Shown here: in pieces, positions 19,591 to 27,842 of the stretch
Position numbering within the stretch: the stretch's first letter is position 1
How the letters are laid out: every line of letters starts with the position of its first letter
Origin: Aestuariibaculum sediminum
GTDB lineage: Bacteria > Bacteroidota > Bacteroidia > Flavobacteriales > Flavobacteriaceae
Direction of reading: 5' to 3'
Length of the DNA stretch: 64,000 nt
Assembly (NCBI RefSeq): GCF_014596945.1
Contig: NZ_JACVXB010000002.1
Location: 186,001 to 250,000 of the forward strand
Translations under genes and position numbers: made by a program
The notes under the pieces: generated by a model
What the model saw: only the letters and a program-made list of their open reading frames with translations
Database searches by the model: none
What the model was told of the DNA's origin: nothing

Positions 19591-19926
19591 GTTTATAAAA
19601 GATTAAAAAAAATTGTTAAAATAAATAGGGGAGAATGGGTTGAATCTTTTGATTGCAACCCTTTCTGTGATTTCACAGATAGAAAAAATACTTTTTTGTG
19701 TTTATTGAAATATATGATTTTAAAAGTTATCTGCACTGGACTTCCTAAATAAATATAAAAGAATAGGTATGATTTTAGATAATAAAAATTAGAGATGAAA
19801 ACAATAACATTGCTACTTAGTATTAAAACAAATGGTAGTCCCCAAAACCTAGGTATAGAAGAATAAAAGGTAATCCGTTTCTTCTTGTCTAGCTACGAAA
19901 AGCGTTTTGGAATATATGATTTGGTC
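19591..19926. other. Gene-free region between PUL1 and the recombination module
   Basis: The 336 bp hold no supported gene. A small dyad, TCTGTGA-TT-TCACAGA (19664-19679), is followed by A- and T-runs and may end PUL1 transcription; it is too short to be sure. The genes on either side converge here. Confidence 0.4.
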
Positions 19927-20382
19927 TTACTTGTTGTTTTCTATAAAATATTCCACATTACCAGTTTCTATGTCAAAATAAGGTGCTCTACCAATATAAT
20001 CATATGGTAAATTATTAATAGGAAAATATCTCGTAGTGAGCAGATCTTTTAATTCTTGAATATCTTTTTTGGTCGCTGGAATATTTGGTGTAGATGTGAA
20101 CATTTTTTTTCCAATTTCTACTATTGCCGCTCCAGCAGCTGCATTACCAACTCCAGCAAAACTCATTTTTACTTTTTGGGGATGATATTCTGGTTTTACT
20201 TCAGAGGGAGTTAAGCTTTCCTCTGAAATTTGCGGTAAATTATTTTTCTCTACGACTTTATTTTGCGGTTGTTTTTCATACCAGTGCCTACTTCTGCAAG
20301 AACCACTGCAAAATTTTTGTGCACCTCGTCGTTTAGGAACATAATCATCCCCACAATGTTGGCAAATTTCAATTTTTTTCAT
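19927..20382 (-). CDS. Zinc-ribbon protein of recombination module 1
   Basis: Small protein (151 aa) with an N-terminal CxxC-x14-CxxxC zinc ribbon (Cys7, Cys10, Cys25, Cys29) and a basic PKRRGAQKFC stretch, then a variable linker, a shared MSFAGVGN segment, and a conserved C-terminus (YFPINNL, GRAPYFDIET). It is clearly homologous to 55283-55711, which sits at the same place in module 2. I do not recognise a named family. A DNA-binding role is likely, perhaps a repressor or directionality factor for the integrase. A large palindrome overlaps its start codon, which suggests autoregulation. Confidence 0.75.
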   Translation of the reverse strand: MKKIEICQHCGDDYVPKRRGAQKFCSGSCRSRHWYEKQPQNKVVEKNNLPQISEESLTPSEVKPEYHPQKVKMSFAGVGNAAAGAAIVEIGKKMFTSTPNIPATKKDIQELKDLLTTRYFPINNLPYDYIGRAPYFDIETGNVEYFIENNK

Positions 20383-20422
20383 ATTTATACGTAAATTAAA
20401 CGTTAAATTTACGTATAAATAT
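20381..20422. promoter_or_regulatory. 42-bp palindrome overlapping the zinc-ribbon gene start (module 1)
   Basis: Arms 20381-20397 and 20406-20422 are perfect 17-bp inverted repeats around an 8-bp centre (AAACGTTA); across the whole 42 bp only one base pair is mismatched. The inner 24 bp (20390-20413) have the same design as 55719-55742 in module 2: CGTAAA, then TAAACGTT at the centre, then TTTACG. Position and conservation point to an operator, probably of the adjacent zinc-ribbon protein. Confidence 0.75.
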
Positions 20423-20434
20423 AATTTATTTTAT

Positions 20435-21148
20435 TTAAATGCCAACTTTAAAAACACTTTTTAAGATGCTGATTTCTGCTTTTTCTGCACTAATAGGTGG
20501 TTGCTTTTTGATTTTAGAACGTGTTTTTATGGTGTATTCTGTACTAGTTAATTTACCTTCTGATAAACTACAATTCAACTCTTCCTTTTGTTTCTTAAAA
20601 ATTACATTTTTTAAATGGGTATAATGGGTTTTAAGTAAATTTTCAAGTTCAGGATTATGGTCAATTCTTATATCTGTTTTTGAGCTGAAATGTTTGATAA
20701 ACGTATTTAGATGCGATTGGTAATTGGTTTGCTGTAATTTAAAAAGGCCAGTAATTTGACTATCACATTTTACAAAAGTATTAAGGTTTATAGTTAACCA
20801 ATTGGCTATATAGGTTAATGTTTCTATTTGCTCTAAATACCTATCAGATATATATTCAAATTCAATGGCTTCCAATTCTTTCTTTTTCTTTAGCAATTCG
20901 AACATGTTCTGTTCTAAAGTCGCATTTTTAAAAATGGTTTTTGAATTGTCGCGATCTTCAGTTAATAGGATAGGGCCTTTATGGTAATCCAGCACAAAAA
21001 CCGTATTAAAATGACGTTTATTGGCAAAAAAATCGATTTTTTTAAAAGCTTCTAAAAGTAACGGTGAATCTGGAAAGAAAAATATGAAATCAACCCACAA
21101 ATGTTTTAGTAGCTCAAAATATGTCTCTTGTAAATTTATTTTAGTCAT
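20435..21148 (-). CDS. Accessory protein of recombination module 1 (unknown family)
   Basis: 237-residue protein, overlapping the integrase stop by 8 bp, so translationally coupled. Mostly helical, with a Lys/Glu-rich middle (KKKKELEAIEFEYISDRYLEQIE). Its end, KKQPPISAEKAEISILKSVF, matches the end of the module 2 protein (KKQQLISDADADAFLLESVF). The rest of the two proteins is only weakly alike. I do not recognise a family. Since it sits between integrase and zinc-ribbon gene in both modules, it is probably part of the recombination machinery or its control. Confidence 0.7.
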   Translation of the reverse strand: MTKINLQETYFELLKHLWVDFIFFFPDSPLLLEAFKKIDFFANKRHFNTVFVLDYHKGPILLTEDRDNSKTIFKNATLEQNMFELLKKKKELEAIEFEYISDRYLEQIETLTYIANWLTINLNTFVKCDSQITGLFKLQQTNYQSHLNTFIKHFSSKTDIRIDHNPELENLLKTHYTHLKNVIFKKQKEELNCSLSEGKLTSTEYTIKTRSKIKKQPPISAEKAEISILKSVFKVGI

Positions 21149-22469
21149 GTTTGGATTTTAACATTTCAGAATAATCCTCAGGTAATTCAGCATCAATATC
21201 TCGTAGGTATTTTTCTAGCGCAGCCATGGTTGAGTGCCCCGTGATAAGCATTAATTTACTTTTAGCCTCGAAAGGAGAGGATTCTTTTACCAGTGCCCTA
21301 TAGAGTTTAGTAATATAGGTATGCCTAAAGCTATATAAACCATAATCTGTGCCTAAATTAAAATGGTCTTTGACAACTTTTTTAAAGCGTTTCGAAAAGT
21401 AATTTCTTTTATTAATAATGGCAGTGTCCCAATCGGCTCCAATCTTTTCAGGTGTAAACAGCATTGCTTCTTTATCTAAAGCAGATAAATCAGGCAAATC
21501 ATTCCATAAAATTTTAGGTATGATTTTAGTCTTTAATGGACTGTTTTTGGCTCTAAATTGAATGGTGCGGTTAACCAAATCGATATCCTTCACTTTTATT
21601 CTGCAAACTTCAATAGGTCTTAAAAAGTTGTAAGATATAAACTTTATATACAATAATAGTATAGGGTCATTAACCTGTAGATGCTTAAAAATTGCTTGCT
21701 GAATTTCTACCGAATAGGTTTTATTTCTTTCAGGGGTTGATTTTAAAACAGGAATTTTTTTGATAAAGTTTACTTCAATAATGTCGTTATCTTCTAAAAC
21801 CTGCATTAAACTACTAAGGTCAGTTCTATAATTATTTCTGTTGCGGGCACTTGTTCGCTGTAGTGTGTCATTTAAAAATGCGGAAACGAGCTTTTTGTTA
21901 AGTTGATTTATGTTTTTTACCTCTGGCACATTGTCGTTTATCCATTTTACAAAAGAATCGACACGGTTTTGGTATCCTCTGGTTGTCGTTTTACTTAGTA
22001 ATTGCCTTTTTATATTTAAAGAAAACACGAAAGCTTCTTTAATAGGCATACTAGTAGCTTCTACCAATTCGGTTTTCTTTTCTTCAGCCTTTGTATTATT
22101 TGTGCTTTTCGTTTTGGTTTCTGAAGTCTCTTTTTTAGAATTTAATTTGTTGTATAATTCCGTGTTATCTTCAAAAGGGTTATAACCTAGTTTTAGAAGT
22201 TTTATTAACGTCTTTCTGTAAATCGTTAAGGCTTCCATGCGTTCTTCTTTGGTTTTGTATTTATTAACATCGCCATAGAAGGGTGTAACACGTTTTAATT
22301 TTCCTGTTTTTGGATTTCGAAATGAAAAATAAACGTACCAACGTTTACTTAAATCACCTTTTGCAGTGTAAATTTTAGGAGCTGTGAAATTCTTTTTTTG
22401 GGACAAATCGTATGCAGTTTCGTATTCACTTTCGTATGCAAATGTAAGGATTTGTTTAGATGTAAACAT
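21141..22469 (-). CDS. int: Tyrosine recombinase (integrase) of module 1
   Basis: Phage-type integrase. It has an N-terminal arm-binding region, a SAM-like core-binding domain (about 160-260) and a C-terminal catalytic domain with NFLRPIEVCR (first Arg), SFRHTYITKL (Arg/His box), ITGHST and the nucleophile Tyr in LEKYLRD (22 residues before the end). The frame extends to a TTG at 22487, but that lies inside a terminator stem. The ATG at 22469, directly after the T-run, matches the start of its relative at 57783 and is preferred (442 aa). It likely acts at the tRNA-derived site 22506-22565. Three 12-bp-spaced boxes lie within its own N-terminal codons. Confidence 0.92.
   Translation of the reverse strand: MFTSKQILTFAYESEYETAYDLSQKKNFTAPKIYTAKGDLSKRWYVYFSFRNPKTGKLKRVTPFYGDVNKYKTKEERMEALTIYRKTLIKLLKLGYNPFEDNTELYNKLNSKKETSETKTKSTNNTKAEEKKTELVEATSMPIKEAFVFSLNIKRQLLSKTTTRGYQNRVDSFVKWINDNVPEVKNINQLNKKLVSAFLNDTLQRTSARNRNNYRTDLSSLMQVLEDNDIIEVNFIKKIPVLKSTPERNKTYSVEIQQAIFKHLQVNDPILLLYIKFISYNFLRPIEVCRIKVKDIDLVNRTIQFRAKNSPLKTKIIPKILWNDLPDLSALDKEAMLFTPEKIGADWDTAIINKRNYFSKRFKKVVKDHFNLGTDYGLYSFRHTYITKLYRALVKESSPFEAKSKLMLITGHSTMAALEKYLRDIDAELPEDYSEMLKSKHD
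22409..22440. repeat. Three putative integrase arm sites, type CGTATKCA, inside int of module 1
   Basis: CGTATGCA (22409-22416), CGTATTCA (22421-22428) and CGTATGCA (22433-22440) repeat at exactly 12 bp within the coding sequence for the integrase N-terminus. They correspond in position to the CGTGTTCA triplet in module 2 but differ in sequence, as expected of arm sites specific to each integrase. Confidence 0.65.
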
Positions 22470-22500
22470 AAAAAAACGGTTTAACAAAGGTTAAACCGTT
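22470..22500 (-). terminator. Intrinsic terminator between tRNA-like end and integrase 1
   Basis: On the minus strand, a perfect 11-bp stem (22475-22485 with 22490-22500), a 4-nt loop and seven U residues end exactly at the integrase ATG (22469). It has the same geometry as 57784-57814, with a different stem sequence. It would stop tRNA transcripts before they enter the integrase gene. Confidence 0.8.
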
Positions 22501-22505
22501 AGTTT

Positions 22506-22565
22506 TGAATTGATTACATTTTGTAGCGAGAGCGGGGCACGATCCCGCGACCTCCGGGTTATGAA
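22506..22565. repeat. att site: 60-bp direct repeat with truncated tRNA 3' half (copy 1)
   Basis: This 60-bp stretch is identical to 57820-57879. Within it, 22524-22565 equals the 3' part of the tRNA(CAT) gene from the anticodon loop to the discriminator base; the 5' half of the tRNA is absent here. The extra 18 bp lie on the integrase side. This is the classic signature of an integrase crossing over at a tRNA anticodon loop, and marks the junction of two elements. Confidence 0.92.
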
Positions 22566-22574
22566 CTCAACAAT

Positions 22575-22659
22575 CGTGTTCACTAAAACACATTTACTGG
22601 GGTTCACAGCGCCCAATTTCTTATAATCGTGTTCACAAACGTGTTCATGTTTGTGTTAA
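22575..22659. repeat. Distal putative arm sites of the right element (CGTGTTCA type)
   Basis: CGTGTTCA at 22575-22582 and a degenerate GGGGTTCA 24 bp later (22599-22606), then CGTGTTCA (22628-22635), CGTGTTCA (22640-22647) and TGTGTTAA (22652-22659) at 12-bp spacing. They match the triplet in integrase 2 (57723-57754), not that of integrase 1. This ties the DNA right of the att copy to integrase 2, 35 kb away. Confidence 0.7.
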
Positions 22660-22825
22660 ATTTTATTATTTGAATGCAAATTAGTTTTTATTATAGATAA
22701 AAAAAAATTATCTAAAATATTAATTCACAACTTATTCAGAAAAGTCTATGTGTTATTGATTAAAGACATTATTAATTAAGAAAAGAATAAGTTGGTTTAA
22801 ATTACAAATTAAATTTTGATCAGTT

Positions 22826-22856
22826 TCCCCCTATAATAGAGCCATGTCCCCCCTTT
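22826..22856 (+). promoter_or_regulatory. C-rich direct boxes before the beta-helix gene
   Basis: Two boxes, TCCCCCTA (22826-22833) and TCCCCCCTTT (22847-22856), lie 22 bp apart (counted between the ends of the C-runs), 54 bp before the preferred start. Similar C-rich pairs precede susC (31997-32037) and GH88 (39158-39200) in the same PUL, so they may be binding sites of the PUL regulator. In this AT-rich DNA such C-runs stand out. Confidence 0.45.
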
Positions 22857-22909
22857 GTAGAAGCTTTTAAGTAAATAACTTGCATGTAGATTCAAAACTA
22901 TTCGTTATT

Positions 22910-25495
22910 ATGGCTTTAAATTATTTTAAATTCTTAATTATCATTTTTCTATTTCCCGCTATCGGTATAGCACAAAACCCAAGTACATTATATCAAAATT
23001 GGAAAGCTTCGATGGATAATCGAAAGGATACCGACCCTAATAATGATTATATACCTATATTACCCGACTTTAGTTATGCTGGATATCATAATGGAGAGAG
23101 AGGATTACCATCGGTTTTTACACAAACCTATTTTAATGTAACTGATTTCGGAGCTATAGCTAATGACAATGTTTCAGACAAAGATGCGATTATGGCAGCG
23201 ATTTCTGAAGCCGAACAAAATCCAAATGGAGGGGTAGTATTTTTTCCACCGGGGCGATTTATAGTTAATGATGCAAATGTGGATAATCTATCTGAAATAA
23301 TAAAAGTAACTAAAAGTAACGTTGTAATTAAAGGTAGTGGCTCTGGTGATGGCGGTACAGAATTGTACCAAAAAGATAATACCACGCATCCTGATATGGA
23401 AACCAAAGATTGGGTATGTCCCTACTTAATTCAGTTTACTAATAATGAGGATTCGGTAAATAATTATATAACTGATGTTACAGAAAATGCTGAAAGGGAA
23501 ACTTATACCATTAATGTCGCTAATACTTCTAATATTTCAGTAGGGCAGTGGATAGAATTGTATGTGAAAAATTCATCGTCATCATTTATAGCCGAAGAAT
23601 TAGCTCCTTATACCAGCGCAGATCTTTTTGAACCCCAGAATTTAAAACTAGTAAATAATGGAGTAGAGGTACGGGAAATTCATAAAGTAGTTGGAAAAAC
23701 AACTAATACTATTACTTTTAAAGAACCTATACACCGAGCCATTAATGCTGCCTATAATTGGAAAATAAATAATTTTGCTGTTTTAGAAGAAGTTGGAATT
23801 CAGGATTTAAAATATACCGGAGGGTTTGTTTGGAAACATATCCATCATAGAGCTCCTCAGGAATTATACCCTGGCGAACCAGTAGGCGGACCTCATGCTT
23901 ATTTGAGTTCGTCTGGTTGGAGTGGTATTCAATTCAATCATGTTGTAAATGGGTGGATTACTAATGTTGAATTTTCGAATATGTCACAGGTAGCACAGTT
24001 TAAGTTTTCAGGATATTGTTCTGCATTAGATAATGAATATACTGGAAACCCTGGACACAATTATATTAGTACAAATTCAGCTACTGGGTGTTTAATTGGT
24101 AGAAATTTAGATAGTACAATAGGTATTTGGCATGGTTGCGGTTTAAATGCAGTATCAATAGGAAATGTAATTTGGAGAAATGAAAATCCGGTTAATGGTA
24201 ATTCCGGAATGGAGGTTCACGCCAGTCAGCCGCGCGCCAATTTATTTGATGTCTGTAAAGGCGGGTTCTTCTTTAATATGGGGGGCTCTACAGGAGCTTT
24301 ACCAAACCATTTAAAAAATTTGGTTTTATGGAATTTTGAAGGTGTATCTTACCAAAGTACTGAGGTAAAATCCTGGAGGCCAAATTCAGAAACTAAGTAT
24401 GCTAAATTTTTAATGCCTATTATTTCAGGTTTAAAAGGATTTACTATGTCTGAAGAACCTAATCAGTTTCAAGAAAATGAGTCACCAGGAATTCATGTCG
24501 ATGAAGAGTCTTTATATGAGGCACAATTAGCCTATAGGTTAAATGGTAATTTACCTAATTGGGTAACGAGAATTAATTCAGTTAGTGGAGTAGAAATGTC
24601 TCAGCAAGTGTTAGATTTAACTATTGGCGAACAAGCTATTTTAGAGGCTACGGTGCAGCCAGAAACAGCTGATGATAAAACTGTAAGTTGGGTTTCAAAT
24701 AATGAAACGGTAGCTACCATAGATTCAGAAGGTAGGATTACCGCATGGTCTCCGGGAGTTGCTATTATTACTGTAACTACCAATGATGGTAGTTTTGTAG
24801 CTACCTCAAATGTAAATGTCAATAATGTGGCTCTAAATAAAAATGTAGTAGTATCCAGTGAACCTCAAATAGAAAACCCTGGTACTGCAGCTGTAGATGG
24901 TGATTTTGATACAAGGTGGTCTGCCGAAGACTTTCCACAATGGCTTGAAGTCGATTTAGGAGCACTTAAAACTATTTACAAAACTGAACTAGTGTGTTTT
25001 GAAGACAGAGCTTATCATTATACTATTGAAGCTAAGTCTGATTTAGAAACTTCCTATAACAAAATTGTCGATAAAAGCAGTAATACGGAGGGAGGATTTC
25101 AAAACAATCCAATTACTGATGAATTTGTCCCTGTTAAAGCCCGATATATAAAAATTACAGTGACAGGAGCTGATTCATACAGTGGTACTTGGGCAAGTAT
25201 TTTGGAATTTCGAGTTTTTGATCGGTCATCTTTAAGTACTACTGATAGGAGTTTAGATAACGTTATAATTTACCCCAACCCATTCACTTCACAAATTAAA
25301 TTAAGACATTTGAACGCAAATTTTAAAACTCTGAAGATAACGGATGTAATTGGAAGGGAGGTTGTTAGTAAAAAGATAAAAGATATGAATGAGGTTGATG
25401 TAACTGTAGTTAATGAAACCAACCCCGTAGGTATTTACATTTTAAAATTAATAGGAGAAGGAGTAGTTAGAACGTTTAAGTTGGTGAAAATGTAA
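22910..25495 (+). CDS. Secreted beta-helix protein (DUF4955/pectate-lyase-like) with Big2, F5/8-type and T9SS domains
   Basis: Probable polysaccharide lyase or glycosidase. The frame opens with a TTG at 22880, but the ATG at 22910 starts a proper signal peptide (to IGIAQ) and is preferred (861 aa). Next come a right-handed beta-helix with the pectate-lyase-3 start YFNVTDFGAIANDN (about 85-560), a bacterial Ig-like Big2 domain (about 575-650), a discoidin/CBM32-like domain (about 655-780) and a T9SS type A tail (YPNP to the end). The catalytic residues are not obvious. It is first in PUL2 and points away from the integrase. Its exact family is uncertain. Confidence 0.75.
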   Translation: MALNYFKFLIIIFLFPAIGIAQNPSTLYQNWKASMDNRKDTDPNNDYIPILPDFSYAGYHNGERGLPSVFTQTYFNVTDFGAIANDNVSDKDAIMAAISEAEQNPNGGVVFFPPGRFIVNDANVDNLSEIIKVTKSNVVIKGSGSGDGGTELYQKDNTTHPDMETKDWVCPYLIQFTNNEDSVNNYITDVTENAERETYTINVANTSNISVGQWIELYVKNSSSSFIAEELAPYTSADLFEPQNLKLVNNGVEVREIHKVVGKTTNTITFKEPIHRAINAAYNWKINNFAVLEEVGIQDLKYTGGFVWKHIHHRAPQELYPGEPVGGPHAYLSSSGWSGIQFNHVVNGWITNVEFSNMSQVAQFKFSGYCSALDNEYTGNPGHNYISTNSATGCLIGRNLDSTIGIWHGCGLNAVSIGNVIWRNENPVNGNSGMEVHASQPRANLFDVCKGGFFFNMGGSTGALPNHLKNLVLWNFEGVSYQSTEVKSWRPNSETKYAKFLMPIISGLKGFTMSEEPNQFQENESPGIHVDEESLYEAQLAYRLNGNLPNWVTRINSVSGVEMSQQVLDLTIGEQAILEATVQPETADDKTVSWVSNNETVATIDSEGRITAWSPGVAIITVTTNDGSFVATSNVNVNNVALNKNVVVSSEPQIENPGTAAVDGDFDTRWSAEDFPQWLEVDLGALKTIYKTELVCFEDRAYHYTIEAKSDLETSYNKIVDKSSNTEGGFQNNPITDEFVPVKARYIKITVTGADSYSGTWASILEFRVFDRSSLSTTDRSLDNVIIYPNPFTSQIKLRHLNANFKTLKITDVIGREVVSKKIKDMNEVDVTVVNETNPVGIYILKLIGEGVVRTFKLVKM

Positions 25496-25521
25496 TCATT
25501 GGTTTTCACAATGGCTTAATA

Positions 25522-25573
25522 TAAACACAACCCTCCTTGTTGAAAAATTTTTCAACAAGGAGGGTTGTGTTTA
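25522..25573. terminator. 52-bp perfect palindrome: bidirectional terminator between convergent genes
   Basis: Each arm is 26 bp and the centre has no spacer (AAAAATTTTT). It lies 26 bp after the beta-helix stop and overlaps the stop codon of the DUF4861 gene. Both strands give a long GC-containing stem, so it would end transcription from both sides. Confidence 0.8.
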
Positions 25574-26752
25574 CTTCACTATGTAAACCTTTAAAGGGGT
25601 ATTAATACATTTTGAAAACGAGTTTAAATAATTTTCCCATTGTTTTTTATCCATAAACTGCTTGCTCTTTTTCCATCCAAAACCTGCATAATAGACTACC
25701 TGATTGTTTTTAACCTCTAAATGTACATAAGCATTACTTAAATCTTTTATTTCCGTATCATACTTTTCAAACTCTAAAAAGGTGTTTTTGGAGGCAATAA
25801 TTGCTGTTCCTAGTTCTGAATCATCGTGGGGTTGCCAATAACTAACCCATCCCATATCATTATTCCCTGTGACTTCACCATCTTTTTCATGAAGCGTTAA
25901 ACCCGCATAAACGTCCTGAATACCATTTATTGTTATAATAAACTTTGATAGGTTGTTACCTTTATCAAGATTAATAATTTTCGATTCCGAGATAGATTTG
26001 CCATCAGCATCCCAAGTATCATATTTTAAATAAAAACTAGTGCGTATAGGGCCATTTGCAATGGTTTTACATTCAGTGTAGTTTTTTGAAAAGTAAAATG
26101 TCGTATCAACTTTTGCTGCTAAACCGCCAACACCTCGGCTAACGCCGACATGAAAATTATCAAGGCCTTCACCTGTATCTTCATGGTATGATCCAGTGCC
26201 TTCAATGGTTTTTTTGTACCATTTATTAATCACGGGATAATTTACACGTTTTAGCCAGGCATCAATACCACTTGAAAGCGTTCCTTTTGGATTTCCTTCT
26301 ACAGCTAGTTTTTGAGCTGCCGGACCATAAACTCTAAAGGCTACTTTATCATTTTCCCACGTATAATCATCAGTTCGTTCAGGAACAAATCTGGAATAAC
26401 AGATTGCTTCAGTTTCAGGAATAATGATACTAGAATCATATACAATTTCATAAATAGTTTCTGAATTGGCTGATATTTTTGGTTGAAAAAGAATAATATC
26501 ACTTATTCCATCGTCATTAGCATCAATGGTTTGCGTAGTTTCAAAATCACATGTTTTGGTATTTCGAATTCTAATTTTATCCAGGCTTTCAAGGTCTAAA
26601 AAAGCCTTAGTTAATTCAATTGTCTCAAACGATCTGTCTACATTTAAAGTGTTTTGAATTTTAATAGATAAAGTTTTTGTTTTTTTTGTACAAGACGTGA
26701 GTATTACAAATCCAACAAGTAAGTACGATATTATGGTTTTATATAGATTCAT
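25571..26752 (-). CDS. DUF4861-family lipoprotein
   Basis: Typical member of the family: NDDGISDIILFQ, KVAFRVYGPAAQ, SGIDAWLKRVNYPVINKWY and the C-terminal AGFGWKKS are recognisable. The frame opens at 26803, but the ATG at 26752 begins a lipoprotein signal (Cys21, LTSCTKK) and avoids a long overlap with the upstream gene, so it is chosen (393 aa). DUF4861 proteins are common in loci for uronate-containing polymers, where they are thought to bind or act on the sugars. No reaction is assigned here. The preceding SDR gene ends 4 bp before, suggesting one operon. Confidence 0.8.
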   Translation of the reverse strand: MNLYKTIISYLLVGFVILTSCTKKTKTLSIKIQNTLNVDRSFETIELTKAFLDLESLDKIRIRNTKTCDFETTQTIDANDDGISDIILFQPKISANSETIYEIVYDSSIIIPETEAICYSRFVPERTDDYTWENDKVAFRVYGPAAQKLAVEGNPKGTLSSGIDAWLKRVNYPVINKWYKKTIEGTGSYHEDTGEGLDNFHVGVSRGVGGLAAKVDTTFYFSKNYTECKTIANGPIRTSFYLKYDTWDADGKSISESKIINLDKGNNLSKFIITINGIQDVYAGLTLHEKDGEVTGNNDMGWVSYWQPHDDSELGTAIIASKNTFLEFEKYDTEIKDLSNAYVHLEVKNNQVVYYAGFGWKKSKQFMDKKQWENYLNSFSKCINTPLKVYIVK

Positions 26753-26756
26753 AATA

Positions 26757-27548
26757 TTAAATTTCGTTAGATGGTTTTCCAATAGTAGCCAAAATACCGC
26801 CATCTACATATATTATTTGTCCGTTTACAAAGTTACTTGCATTTGAACTTAAGAAAACAGCAGCACCTTGTAGATCTTCTGGAGTTCCCCAGCGGCCTGC
26901 TGGAGTACGACTAATAATAAAATCGTTAAAAGGGTGACCATCAATTCTAATAGGAGCTGTTTGACTAGTTGCGAAATATCCGGGACCTATTCCGTTGGTT
27001 TGAATGTTATGTTTAGCCCATTCTGTCGCCATACTTTTCGTAAGCATTTTTAAACCTCCTTTTGCAGCAGCGTAAGCACTTACAGAATCTCTTCCAAGTT
27101 CACTCATCATAGAACAAATGTTTATAATTTTACCACTACCTCTTGTAATCATGTTTTTTGCGACATATTTTGATACAATAAAGGGGCCAACCAAATCAAC
27201 TTTTACAACAAGTTCAAAATCTGGCACTTCCATTTCGATAATAGGTGTTCTTTTAATGATTCCTGCATTATTAATTAAAATATCTATAGGGCCTACCTCT
27301 TTTTCAATTTGTTTTATAGCTTGTGCCGTTTTAGAATCGTTGGTTACATCAAAAACATAACCATGAACATTAAAGCCTTCTGCTTTGTATTCCTCGATGG
27401 CCTTATCCAAAGGCTCTTGTAAGTTATTATTAATAACTAAAGTTGCTCCAGCATGTCCTAAACCTTTTGCCATAGCCATACCTAAACCATGAACTCCACC
27501 TGTTATTAACGCTGTTTTTCCTGTTAAATCAAATAAATTAATTGACAT
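26757..27548 (-). CDS. kduD: KduD-like SDR dehydrogenase (2-dehydro-3-deoxygluconate/gluconate 5-dehydrogenase type)
   Basis: Cytosolic NAD(P)-dependent short-chain dehydrogenase of 263 residues. The Rossmann motif TGGVHGLGMAMA, the NNAG motif, a catalytic Ser in the ICSMMSELG region, YAAAKGG (Tyr-x-x-x-Lys) and the PGYFAT segment are all present. The closest known activities are KduD and gluconate 5-dehydrogenase, which handle the keto-deoxy sugar acids made from unsaturated uronates. This fits the PL8 lyase and GH88 of the same locus, since those release unsaturated uronic acid. The exact substrate is an inference. It is transcribed divergently from the regulator. Confidence 0.82.
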   Translation of the reverse strand: MSINLFDLTGKTALITGGVHGLGMAMAKGLGHAGATLVINNNLQEPLDKAIEEYKAEGFNVHGYVFDVTNDSKTAQAIKQIEKEVGPIDILINNAGIIKRTPIIEMEVPDFELVVKVDLVGPFIVSKYVAKNMITRGSGKIINICSMMSELGRDSVSAYAAAKGGLKMLTKSMATEWAKHNIQTNGIGPGYFATSQTAPIRIDGHPFNDFIISRTPAGRWGTPEDLQGAAVFLSSNASNFVNGQIIYVDGGILATIGKPSNEI

Positions 27549-27692
27549 AATAAATAATTTTAAAATTATATAGTTTGAATAGTTTGTACAATAATTATAA
27601 CCAGCAAGTTTTAGGGGAGTAAATTAACTTGCTTTTGTTGGAATTAGTGCGAATGTAGATAATTCTTTTATTTTAAAAAAGGATTTTTTGAC

Positions 27693-27737
27693 AAAATGTG
27701 CTCGAACACATTATTTTATTGTGTTCGAGCACATTTT
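27693..27737. promoter_or_regulatory. Long inverted repeat in the SDR/regulator divergent region
   Basis: Perfect 18-bp arms (27693-27710 and 27720-27737) with a 9-bp AT spacer. Each arm contains the near-palindrome TGTGCTCGAACACA, so the site is two dyads 23 bp apart, about two helical turns. Lying between divergent promoters, it is a good operator for a dimeric regulator, such as a GntR/LacI-type protein or the hybrid regulator's own AraC domain. Confidence 0.7.
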
Positions 27738-27750
27738 ATTGATATAATCT

Positions 27751-27803
27751 TATATTTGGAATGTATTATTGAAAATGGTTATTAATTATAATACCTATAT
27801 TTG
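27751..27803 (+). promoter_or_regulatory. Candidate -7 elements for the hybrid regulator gene
   Basis: Two TATATTTG sequences (27751-27758 and 27796-27803) match the Bacteroidetes -7 consensus TAnnTTTG. The first is 13 bp after the inverted repeat; the second is 40 bp before the start codon. No convincing -33 element was found at the usual distance for either. Confidence 0.4.
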
Positions 27804-27842
27804 TCATAATATTTTACATGATTTAATTAGAGTTGACGAATT

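Larger units (their letters stand above)
1..22565. mobile_element. Left integrative element (partial), probably carrying PUL1
   Basis: The right end is defined by a recombination module (19927-22469) whose integrase gene starts just inside a 60-bp copy of a tRNA 3' half (22506-22565). The same geometry recurs at 55283-57879, where the tRNA is intact, so this looks like a second element integrated in tandem. The left attachment site is not in the window. That PUL1 (200-19590) belongs to the element is an inference from position alone; PUL1 could also be older chromosomal DNA if the element is very short or degraded. Confidence 0.5.

Noticed and set aside
22506-22565. A second complete tRNA gene
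   Set aside because: Only the 3' half is present; the DNA beyond the anticodon loop cannot form the D arm or the 5' acceptor strand.
22880-22909. TTG at 22880 as the start of the beta-helix protein
   Set aside because: It adds a non-signal extension before a good signal peptide that begins with the ATG at 22910.
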